NCBI GenBank assembly: GCA_903911795.1
Contig: CAIWEX010000423.1
Coordinates: forward strand, 1 to 37,629
Direction: 5' to 3'
DNA length: 37,629 nt
Source: an uncultured Schlesneria sp.
GTDB lineage: Bacteria > Planctomycetota > Planctomycetia > Planctomycetales > Planctomycetaceae
The translations under genes were made by a program, and so were the position numbers. A model generated the notes under the pieces. That model was not told the origin of the DNA. It saw only the letters and a list, made by a program, of their open reading frames with translations, and did no database searches. Positions 8,756 through 14,521 of the stretch are shown here, in pieces (positions within the stretch are counted from its first letter, which is position 1; every line of letters starts with the position of its first letter).

Positions 8756-9316
8756 TCATCCTAACGAGCAAATTGTGTGGGCACGAACGGACGCCCCATG
8801 CCCCATCCTGTCTCGGGGCGTCTGCATTCGGCGAATTCGTATGAAGATTTGTCCTGCCAGCCAAAGGGCGGGCAATCCAAGGAATATCCAGCGAGGAGCA
8901 CCATAAAGTTCGATTGGGGTAATGCTGCGATACATCGCCCCGGGCTTGATGGCGACACCGACGGACGTGAACCGTGTATTCGTGGGGACATCAACGTAAG
9001 GGGCAACCCATTTTCCATGTGCCTTGGTAAACCCCAGCAAGGTGTGATATTCGTCGAGTTGCATTCCCGGCCATTTGACGATCAGGTCGTCGCCGGGATT
9101 TTGATCGAACTGAATGGCGAAGTCTTCGTGACGCCACCAATCGTGATTTCGAACGAAGTAGACAGAACCCTTGTACGAGAGGACCTGAATGTGATCAGTA
9201 CCGCTTGTCCATACGGCCACAATCAGGTCATTGCGAAAAACGCCCCAGCATCCCATCGCGGCGATGCTCATGATCGTCAACAAACCGGTGATCAGACGTA
9301 TGAGGTGACGTTTCAT
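8756..9316 (-). CDS. Membrane-anchored or lipoprotein-like protein of unknown function
   Basis: This 186-residue protein begins MKRHLIRLITGLLTIMSIAAMGC. The N-terminal hydrophobic segment ends in AAMGC, which could be a lipobox or simply a membrane helix. A globular part of about 110 residues follows (WTSGTDHIQVLSYKGSVYF, FTKAHGKWVAPYVDVP, SVGVAIKPG), then a second hydrophobic segment (IFLGLPALWLAGQIFI) and an arginine-rich tail. The likely topology is two membrane helices with an external loop. The start at 9316 has GGTGGA close upstream. A broken copy of its first part lies at 7827-7921. The family is unknown, but the layout is common in planctomycete genomes. Confidence 0.65.
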   Translation of the reverse strand: MKRHLIRLITGLLTIMSIAAMGCWGVFRNDLIVAVWTSGTDHIQVLSYKGSVYFVRNHDWWRHEDFAIQFDQNPGDDLIVKWPGMQLDEYHTLLGFTKAHGKWVAPYVDVPTNTRFTSVGVAIKPGAMYRSITPIELYGAPRWIFLGLPALWLAGQIFIRIRRMQTPRDRMGHGASVRAHTICSLG

Positions 9317-9330
9317 CGGTCCACCAAATG

Positions 9331-9410
9331 ATGGCAGCGACCGGGCCGCCGCCAAAAGACAATCGTGCTAGGTAACTCGATCCGCCGCTCGGGCTGGCCG
9401 TCTCGTTCGC
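9331..9410 (-). repeat. attC-like imperfect palindrome, copy A
   Basis: This lies between the 9414 and 8756 genes. The minus-strand left arm contains GCGAACGAGACGGCCAGC followed by GAGCGGCGGATCG. The right arm contains GGCGGCGGCCCGGTCGC, largely complementary to the left arm with bulges. It shares an 18-base block (one mismatch) with copy B at 10653-10738. The resemblance to integron attC sites is by layout, not by a perfect core-site match. Confidence 0.4.
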
Positions 9411-9413
9411 AGG

Positions 9414-10058
9414 CTATTTCTTTTTGAATCCAATCATTTGACAGTATTCGTTGTACGCATGCTTCATTGTCGCTTCGTCGAGTTGATACCGCCAGCGGAC
9501 TGATTTGAGCTGTACGCCACAGCAGGGACAGTCGAGCAGCTTTCGAAGACCGTCGACGATTTCCAGCACCTTATTCGTACACGATCCCTCTGCTTTGGCC
9601 AGGAGTGCCAGCGCAGATTCTGTCGGGGCGAATATTGCATTTTTTCGGATAGTAATCAGCCGTCCCGACAGAAGACGATTGAGAGCACCGTGCAACTCTG
9701 CGAGTGTGGGAATGGCGTGATTGATGAAGTCTGCGACTGCAATGATGTCCTGCAGCCGACAATCGTCCGATCCGCGATTGAAGAGTACCGATGCCAAGAT
9801 CCAGGCATCAGTCCATTGCCATTCCGCCTTCAACGCATCCCCTTTGGCTCGCTTGTAGCCTTCCGGAGTGAGAAACCATCTCTCTTCCACCTGGGCCACC
9901 AGGCCACTTTCCTCGAATGACTTCAGCGACCGCAGATCGTCTTTTGCGGTTCTTTTTGGATCTTCATGAAACCTGAGGAAGGTCCGAATGTCACCCATTG
10001 TCGCGCCGACGTTGCGACGGTAGGCGAGTGCGGAAAATACGGAGTCATCGTGATCCAT
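9414..10058 (-). CDS. Protein of unknown function with winged-helix-like N-terminus and CxxC
   Basis: This is a 214-residue soluble protein. Residues about 1-70 (SVFSALAYRRNVGATMGDIRTFL, DDLRSLKSFEESGLV, ERWFLTPEGYKRAKG) read like a winged-helix domain with a wing ending in LTPEG. Residues 80-150 (DIIAVADFINHAIPTLAEL, LNRLLSGRLITI) look like a second copy of the same kind of unit. The C-terminus has CPCCGV and is otherwise helical. This suggests DNA binding or a structural use of the fold, but the family is not recognised. The start is an ATG at 10058 with CAGG upstream. It belongs to the minus-strand run of short genes. Confidence 0.65.
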   Translation of the reverse strand: MDHDDSVFSALAYRRNVGATMGDIRTFLRFHEDPKRTAKDDLRSLKSFEESGLVAQVEERWFLTPEGYKRAKGDALKAEWQWTDAWILASVLFNRGSDDCRLQDIIAVADFINHAIPTLAELHGALNRLLSGRLITIRKNAIFAPTESALALLAKAEGSCTNKVLEIVDGLRKLLDCPCCGVQLKSVRWRYQLDEATMKHAYNEYCQMIGFKKK

Positions 10059-10153
10059 TGCTCAATTCCACCTGAGGCGATCCTGCTGGAACCTGCGTTC
10101 TACTTGGCCGCCATCTCGGCTGACGGTTTTGCCAAGCCCGACCAAGGTGCGGC

Positions 10154-10636
10154 CTACCGTTCGGTTTCGACCAACTCGTCCACAGCATCGCTGCCACGCG
10201 TCGTTCCCCTCCAGGCCCGTAACAGTGGGACGGCGACGGCACCAAGCGGAATCACGAGTAACGGGCACAACGTATAGGCGTGAGGGAGGATATTGAGTGC
10301 CATCAGCGACGTGAACAGGGCGCCCCCGCACAATAGGCCATAAAGAGCGCCGACGAGTGCGTCCGCAAGCACGACGATCGGACGAAAACCAAACAGGTTG
10401 TAGACCCCCAACACCAGAAATGCGAAGCTAAATCCGGAGGCCGCCGCGGTCGCCGTACAGACCCACAGAAGTCGTCCAATCGATTCGGCGATTCCAACCA
10501 GTCGGGTGCCGGCGAGGAGACCAATCATAGCAGCCGGGATGACCGCGAATGTGGCGATCTTCCGAGCCGCCCGATCTTCAGTCGGCCGACCATCTCGTGC
10601 CTCCAGCAACTCCCGCAAATCCATCGGATGCGTCAT
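10154..10636 (-). CDS. Multi-pass membrane protein of unknown function
   Basis: This 160-residue protein has four hydrophobic segments, roughly residues 25-47, 58-82, 88-110 and 115-140. The N-terminus is charged (DLRELLEARDGRPTEDRAARK) and probably cytoplasmic. The start at 10636 is chosen for the GGAG 9 bases upstream; an in-frame GTG at 10651 would use up that site. An attC-like palindrome ends only about 16 bases before the start, a spacing typical of integron cassettes. Function is unknown. Confidence 0.65.
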   Translation of the reverse strand: MTHPMDLRELLEARDGRPTEDRAARKIATFAVIPAAMIGLLAGTRLVGIAESIGRLLWVCTATAAASGFSFAFLVLGVYNLFGFRPIVVLADALVGALYGLLCGGALFTSLMALNILPHAYTLCPLLVIPLGAVAVPLLRAWRGTTRGSDAVDELVETER

Positions 10637-10652
10637 TTGCGTATTCTCCACC

Positions 10653-10738
10653 GCCGAACGACCAACGTAACCCGACCGGGGCCAGGAACCGTTGATTTCA
10701 GACTTAGCCCGATCCGCCGCTCAGGCTGACAGCCTTGT
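10653..10738 (-). repeat. attC-like imperfect palindrome, copy B
   Basis: On the minus strand it runs from AACAAGGCTGTCAGCCTGAG to GGGTTACGTTGGTCGTTCGG. The central CTGAAATCAAC is shared with copy C, and GAGCGGCGGATCG is shared with copy A. The right arm aligns with copies C and D at the GGTTA-N-TGG-CGTTCG block. It precedes the start of the 10636 gene. Confidence 0.5.
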
Positions 10739-10865
10739 TGCATTTCTGCCAGTATGTCACGGCTATTTTCCGTGCAGTCATAGAACGAATCTCTAACCGA
10801 ATCAAGTTCCCCTCCAGGAAACAGCACGCACGCTCTCGGACACCACCACTGCCGCTGTACTGCTG

Positions 10866-11288
10866 CTACTTTTCGGCTGCGACTGGTTTTGGTGTTTCCG
10901 GCACAGTGAAAAGCGAGTCGAGAGCTTGGATATCGATACTGGTTCCTGAGTAGACTTTGTACTCATTTTGAAACCTCGTACTGTCACCGACGTCATGCGT
11001 GAAGTCGATCAGTTGACCAGATTCATCGAACAGGTATGCGGGCGGCCCCGAAGGGAGCGTCCACATGCCAGAAGTTGCATCGCCAAACACAACCACATGA
11101 TTTGCGGGGTTGGACACACGGACAGTTCGCAGCAATGGAACGCCTTGGGCTTTCAGTTGCGGATAGGTCTTTACGCCTGGTGCGGGTGCGAATCGAGACT
11201 GGTATGCTGCCGCCGCGATCACGTATGCAACGGCCAGCACGAACATCATCGTGATTACTATGATCGATCGACCATTCGATATCGCCAT
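10866..11288 (-). CDS. Exported or membrane-anchored protein of unknown function
   Basis: This 140-residue protein begins MAISNGRSIIVITMMFVLAVAYVIAAAAY, a membrane anchor or signal peptide. The rest is a beta-rich domain (VPLLRTVRVSNPANHVVVFGD, AYLFDESGQLIDFTHDVGD) with a proline-rich tail (VPETPKPVAAEK). The ORF lies 42 bases after the 94-residue membrane protein gene without a palindrome between them, so the two are likely co-transcribed. Family unknown. Confidence 0.6.
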   Translation of the reverse strand: MAISNGRSIIVITMMFVLAVAYVIAAAAYQSRFAPAPGVKTYPQLKAQGVPLLRTVRVSNPANHVVVFGDATSGMWTLPSGPPAYLFDESGQLIDFTHDVGDSTRFQNEYKVYSGTSIDIQALDSLFTVPETPKPVAAEK

Positions 11289-11330
11289 TACTTCAGCTTT
11301 CCTGCTGACAAACTTATTGGATAGCCGCGT

Positions 11331-11615
11331 CTATTCGAACTGCTTCCTGGGTGCAGCAACGATAAAGCATGCGGCCCCAATCAATAGTAAAGGAACCGCG
11401 ACGCCGAACACCGCATCTTGAGACACCGTTTCCCGAGATCGGCCAAGAATTCCAGAATTTGATGCAAACTCCACAATCGTCATGTGGCCTCCGCCATTAT
11501 CAGTGGAAGTCAGCGTATGCGAACTGGCAATCAACCAATTGCAATGGAACATGTGCAAAAATAGCGACACGCCCCCGAGTGTGATGGCAGCAATGATCTT
11601 CTGTACGTTACTCAT
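11331..11615 (-). CDS. Small two-helix membrane protein
   Basis: This 94-residue protein has hydrophobic segments at about residues 7-30 (IAAITLGGVSLFLHMFHC) and 70-88 (VFGVAVPLLLIGAACFIVA), with a polar external loop between them. The start at 11615 is an ATG with GAG upstream; the longer in-frame start at 11627 would be a TTG. Function is not recognised. It probably forms a pair with the 10866-11288 gene. Confidence 0.55.
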   Translation of the reverse strand: MSNVQKIIAAITLGGVSLFLHMFHCNWLIASSHTLTSTDNGGGHMTIVEFASNSGILGRSRETVSQDAVFGVAVPLLLIGAACFIVAAPRKQFE

Positions 11616-11727
11616 GCGAAATCTCAATGAGGATCAAGAAAAGTCCATTAAGAATCAGAGGCGTTTCGATCTCAACACATGCCGTTCCGCCACTCGGACG
11701 GACCGCCTTTTTCGCTGTCGGCACAGC

Positions 11728-12243
11728 TCACTTGACGATCCACAACACCTGTCGACGACGCTCGGCAGCATGTGCAGCCAACAGCAATTGTACGTACGTT
11801 TGGACATCCATGTCATTGTCGATCATATCGTCGTCTTCGTATTTCGCGCCTAGTTCCTTCAGGCCTTCGTCGTTCGTAGGAAAACCAAGAACTCTTCCGA
11901 GATTTTCCAATTCGCATACCAATGCTGGCAGTGATGCAACTGCCAATACCGTCGTCTCACCCTCGAATTCAAATGAGCCTGGTTGAGTTGCAGCGGGAAC
12001 GTAGCAACCTGACCATGCCTCCATGGAGAGCAAATGAGGCACAGCAACGGCACCGACGGTTTCAACTGCTTTGTTTTGAAGAAGTCGCCAACCCGACCAG
12101 CCAAGTTCCTGCGAGGAGTAGGCATCTTCCTTGGAATCAAAGACGATCCCACTGAAGTGTGACGCCAAGGTTTTCTTCACACGTTCCGCGAACGGCTCGA
12201 CGAACGCGTCAACTGGATTGCCAACGGTGAAGGTCAGGCCCAT
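11728..12243 (-). CDS. Soluble protein of unknown function, acidic C-terminus
   Basis: This is a 171-residue protein with no signal or membrane segment. It has an N-terminal FTVGNPVDAFVEPFAERVKK, a mixed centre (GWRLLQNKAVETVGAVAVPHLLSMEAW), and an acidic stretch (YEDDDMIDNDMDVQT) before a C-terminal helix (YVQLLLAAHAAERRRQVLWIVK). The ATG at 12243 has AGGAT 7 bases upstream. An attC-like palindrome ends about 15 bases before the start. Size, composition and context would fit a cassette-borne or immunity-type protein, but the family is not recognised. Confidence 0.65.
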   Translation of the reverse strand: MGLTFTVGNPVDAFVEPFAERVKKTLASHFSGIVFDSKEDAYSSQELGWSGWRLLQNKAVETVGAVAVPHLLSMEAWSGCYVPAATQPGSFEFEGETTVLAVASLPALVCELENLGRVLGFPTNDEGLKELGAKYEDDDMIDNDMDVQTYVQLLLAAHAAERRRQVLWIVK

Positions 12244-12258
12244 AGTGTCATCCTATCC

Positions 12259-12334
12259 AGCGAACGCCACGGTTAACCGGGCCGAGGCCAACCAGAGTTG
12301 ATTTCAGAATCCACGCGGCCCGCGACTCCGCGAG
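12259..12334 (-). repeat. attC-like imperfect palindrome, copy C
   Basis: The minus-strand left arm CGCGGAGTCGCGGGCCG and right arm CGGCCCGGTTAACCGTGGCG are complementary apart from bulges. The centre carries CTGAAATCAAC, as in copy B. It ends just before the start of the 12243 gene. Confidence 0.5.
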
Positions 12335-12573
12335 CAAAAATTTATTCAAGTACGCCGTGATCGCTGCGGAATGATTATTTGTTCGCCGATTGTACAAAAC
12401 ATGCTGGTGCTCGCCATAGGGTTGTGAGTTCCCGGGGGGCTCAGCTTGCTTCAAGTTGGGTGCGCTGCGCAAGAAACCTCAAGGCGAGCGCCGATGCACA
12501 AATCGGTTGTCGACGATCCTGACCGTCATGTACGGCTTTCGTTCACCACGAAGGACTTAGTAGTACGAAGGAA

Positions 12574-12690
12574 TCAGAGAACAAAACGCACGATTCCGTC
12601 CTTGAGACTGGTGTTGTTGAAGTTGATGAGGAGCCCGATCTTGATGTCTGCTAGTTTCATGTAGGTCAGCAGTTGGGCCTTAGTCAAATT
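12574..12690 (-). pseudogene. C-terminal remnant of a GxxExxY family protein
   Basis: The minus-strand translation reads NLTKAQLLTYMKLADIKIG, then LLINFNNTSLKDGIVRFVL and a stop. This is the characteristic tail of GxxExxY proteins (QLLTYLKL..KVGLLINFN...LKDGI.R.V). The GxxExxY motif itself and the rest of the protein, about 80 residues, are absent: upstream the frame runs into the nine-base repeat. Family from memory of the motif; the truncation is seen directly. Confidence 0.7.
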
Positions 12691-12694
12691 CCAT

Positions 12695-12721
12695 CTTCGT
12701 GCTCTTCGTGTCCTTCGTGGT
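12695..12721. repeat. Nine-base tandem repeat (CTTCGTGNN x3)
   Basis: Three tandem units share CTTCGTG (CTTCGTGCT, CTTCGTGTC, CTTCGTGGT). On the minus strand this is the CACGAAG series that often flanks GxxExxY genes, here directly upstream of the remnant. A related CACCACGAAGG lies on the other side of the remnant, at about 12544. Confidence 0.6.
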
Positions 12722-12742
12722 AATCCCATCCCACCAACAACA

Positions 12743-12836
12743 GCCGAACGCCAAAGTTAACCCGGTGGCAACCAAGAGATTGTCAACTCGATAAAGAGCC
12801 CGAAACGTGCCACGCCGGCCCAGCATCTTTGCGGGT
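12743..12836 (-). repeat. attC-like imperfect palindrome, copy D
   Basis: The minus-strand left arm has CGCAAAGATGCTGGG and GTGGCA. The right arm has TGCCACCGGGTTAACTTTGG then CGTTCGGC. The arms pair with bulges (CGC-AAAG against CTTTGGCG, GTGGCA against TGCCAC). The right end matches copy C at GGTTAAC-N-TGGCGTTCG. Confidence 0.5.
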
Positions 12837-12853
12837 GTGAATGCTCTGGAATT

Positions 12854-12889
12854 GGTGTGCCGGCGCGGCGAAGCGCCGCGGGTCCCACC
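12854..12889. repeat. GC-rich intergenic hairpin
   Basis: The core stem CGCGGCG-AAG-CGCCGCG is flanked by GGTGTGC and GTCCCACC, giving a longer imperfect stem. It resembles the GGTGGGAC-type palindromes scattered in many bacterial genomes. No U-run follows, so it is probably not a terminator. Confidence 0.55.
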
Positions 12890-12978
12890 CTACTGGATTG
12901 CTGTGATAGGGGCGTGACCGTTGTTCGCGCGTTCGAATCATCAGCCGTGAAAAATTTCGAAATTCGCGAAATTGCCGA

Positions 12979-13031
12979 TTGACAACTCACGCCGGCGGGG
13001 CTACCGTACTAGCGCGATAGTACAGGAGTTC
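12979..13031 (+). promoter_or_regulatory. GntR-operon promoter region with palindromic operator and ribosome site
   Basis: TTGACA at 12979-12984 is a perfect -35 hexamer. A weak -10 would lie near 13002-13007. The perfect inverted repeat GTACTA-GCGCGA-TAGTAC spans 13006-13023, over the expected -10/+1. AGGAG follows, 7 bases before the ATG at 13036. GntR proteins of the YtrA group bind such palindromes, so autorepression is likely. Confidence 0.75.
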
Positions 13032-13035
13032 TGCT

Positions 13036-13455
13036 ATGTTTTTTCAGATCGATCCCGATAGCGGCGTGGCCATCTATGACCAGATTGCCAGGCAGGTCAA
13101 ATACGCGATCGCCAAAAATACGCTCCGGGCGGGTGAGCTTGTCCCCTCCGTGCGCGAATTGGCCGTCAAACTGGCGGTGAATCCGAATACCGTCGCCCGG
13201 GCCTATCGTGATCTGCAGAACGACAAGGTGCTCGAAGCACTACGCGGTGAAGGGCTGCGAGTTTCTCAGGAAGCCGCTGCACACTGTCGCCTGGCCCGGC
13301 AGACCAATATGGAAGCCCGAGTTCAGCGAGTCGTGATCGAAGCTCTGCAAAGTGGATTTGTCAAAGACGAGTTTATTGGACTCGTTGAATCGGCCTGGCA
13401 GAGCCTGGCACGATCCAAGACCATCGAAAAACAAAGCATTCCGGAGACGCCATGA
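13036..13455 (+). CDS. GntR-family repressor, YtrA type
   Basis: This 139-residue protein has the N-terminal winged-helix GntR domain (residues about 5-75: VAIYDQIARQVKYAIA, GELVPSVRELAVKLAVNPNT, VARAYRDLQNDKVL). It has only a short helical C-terminal part (about 60 residues), the layout of the YtrA subfamily that controls ABC transporter operons. The start has a strong AGGAG. A perfect palindrome overlaps its promoter, and its stop overlaps the ATG of the ABC ATPase gene (ATGA). It very likely represses its own operon. The inducer is unknown; in related systems it is often a cell-wall-active or other membrane stress. Confidence 0.92.
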   Translation: MFFQIDPDSGVAIYDQIARQVKYAIAKNTLRAGELVPSVRELAVKLAVNPNTVARAYRDLQNDKVLEALRGEGLRVSQEAAAHCRLARQTNMEARVQRVVIEALQSGFVKDEFIGLVESAWQSLARSKTIEKQSIPETP

Positions 13456-14417
13456 GTTCGATTTTCGAGATGCACAGGGTCACCAAACACTTCGGCAACC
13501 ACGTCGCCTTACAGGGCCTGACGCTCCGCGGTGACCCCGGCCAGGTGATCGCCCTGCTGGGAGAAAATGGGGCTGGCAAAACAACCGCCATCAAGATCCT
13601 GCTGGGATTGATGCCACTCGACTCAGGTTCGTCGCGCGTGCTTGGAATGGACAGCCAGGAACATGGGGGCGAGATTCGGCGGCGAGTTGGTTACATGCCT
13701 GATCGGCCGGCGCTGTACGAATGGATGACCGTCGAAGAGATCGGCTGGTTTGCCGCGGGGTTTCATCCGATCGGCTACCGCCAGCGATTTAACGACCTGA
13801 TCCGGCAGTTCCGTCTGCCGGCAGATCGGCCGATCAAGTCACTCTCCAAGGGGATGCAGGGAAAGGTTTCATTGTCGCTGGCGATGGCACATGAACCGGA
13901 ACTGCTCGTTCTTGACGAACCAACATCGGGACTCGATCCGATGGTGCGTCGTGAGTTTCTGGAAAGCATGGTCGATGTTGCAGCCCATGGACGGACGGTG
14001 CTGCTGTCGAGTCATCAGATCTCGGAAGTAGAGCGGGTCGCCGATACGATCGCGATTATTCGCGAAGGACGACTGGTGCTGTGTGAACCGCTGGAAACTC
14101 TCAAGGATCGCGTTCATGAAGTGATTGTCTCGATGAACGGAATCGAGACTGCGCCACCGGTCTTTTCCGAGCCAACGCTGCTGATCGGTTCGCAGCGCGA
14201 AGATCGGATCTGGCGATTACTCGTACGGGACCTTGATGACGCGGCGTTGCAGGTGCTCAACGATGATCCGAATCATTGCGATGTCGCGCTGCGTCGACCG
14301 TCGCTGGAAGAAATCTATGTGGCCTGCATGACATCGGAGTTTGCGAGCCTGGCACCGCTGAGCATCAAATTACCAGACGAAGAAGTTTGCCGACCGAAGG
14401 CTTACCACTTCTTTTAG
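13452..14417 (+). CDS. ABC transporter ATP-binding protein
   Basis: This 321-residue protein is a complete ABC ATPase. It has Walker A GENGAGKTT, a Q-loop region around YMPDRPALYEWMTVEE, signature LSKGMQGKVSLSLAMAHEP, Walker B LLVLDEP, D-loop SGLD and H-loop SSHQ. A C-terminal extension of about 100 residues follows. The signature is LSKGMQ rather than LSGGQ, as in many exporters of the YtrB/NatA class. It is translationally coupled to the GntR gene upstream, and the permease gene follows after about 100 bases. It should power export, or removal of a compound from the membrane, by the partner protein. Confidence 0.95.
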   Translation: MSSIFEMHRVTKHFGNHVALQGLTLRGDPGQVIALLGENGAGKTTAIKILLGLMPLDSGSSRVLGMDSQEHGGEIRRRVGYMPDRPALYEWMTVEEIGWFAAGFHPIGYRQRFNDLIRQFRLPADRPIKSLSKGMQGKVSLSLAMAHEPELLVLDEPTSGLDPMVRREFLESMVDVAAHGRTVLLSSHQISEVERVADTIAIIREGRLVLCEPLETLKDRVHEVIVSMNGIETAPPVFSEPTLLIGSQREDRIWRLLVRDLDDAALQVLNDDPNHCDVALRRPSLEEIYVACMTSEFASLAPLSIKLPDEEVCRPKAYHFF

Positions 14418-14425
14418 AAAAACAT

Positions 14426-14444
14426 GACAGGTGCTTCGCCTGTC
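14426..14444 (+). repeat. Small hairpin between ABC ATPase and permease genes
   Basis: GACAGG-TGCTTCG-CCTGTC forms a 6-bp stem with a 7-base loop, 9 bases after the ATPase stop codon. No U-run follows. It could adjust expression of the permease relative to the ATPase, for example as a stability element, but that is inference. Confidence 0.4.
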
Positions 14445-14521
14445 GGTGCGATGAAAGTGATCTCGGGACCGGTTGAAAGCCAGTCCTGCGTCGGGCTTAC
14501 ATGTCGTTGAAGGTGGTTATC

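Larger units (their letters stand above)
12244..13035. other. 790-base stretch without an intact gene: repeats and a gene remnant
   Basis: From left to right this holds attC-like copy C (12259-12334), about 230 bases in which I see nothing convincing, the GxxExxY remnant (12574-12690), a nine-base tandem repeat (12695-12721), attC-like copy D (12743-12836), a GC-rich hairpin (12854-12889), and the promoter and operator of the GntR operon. It reads as the worn edge of the accessory region. Confidence 0.6.

Noticed and set aside
10633-10827. Minus-strand 64-codon frame between the 10866 and 10154 genes
   Set aside because: The frame runs through attC-like palindrome copy B and into the start of the next gene. 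It has no ribosome site and no protein-like second half.
12420-12545. Group II intron or reverse-transcriptase remnant
   Set aside because: A GTCATGTACGG-like piece recalled intron domain V, but the 34-base domain V hairpin is not there and no reverse transcriptase reading frame exists.
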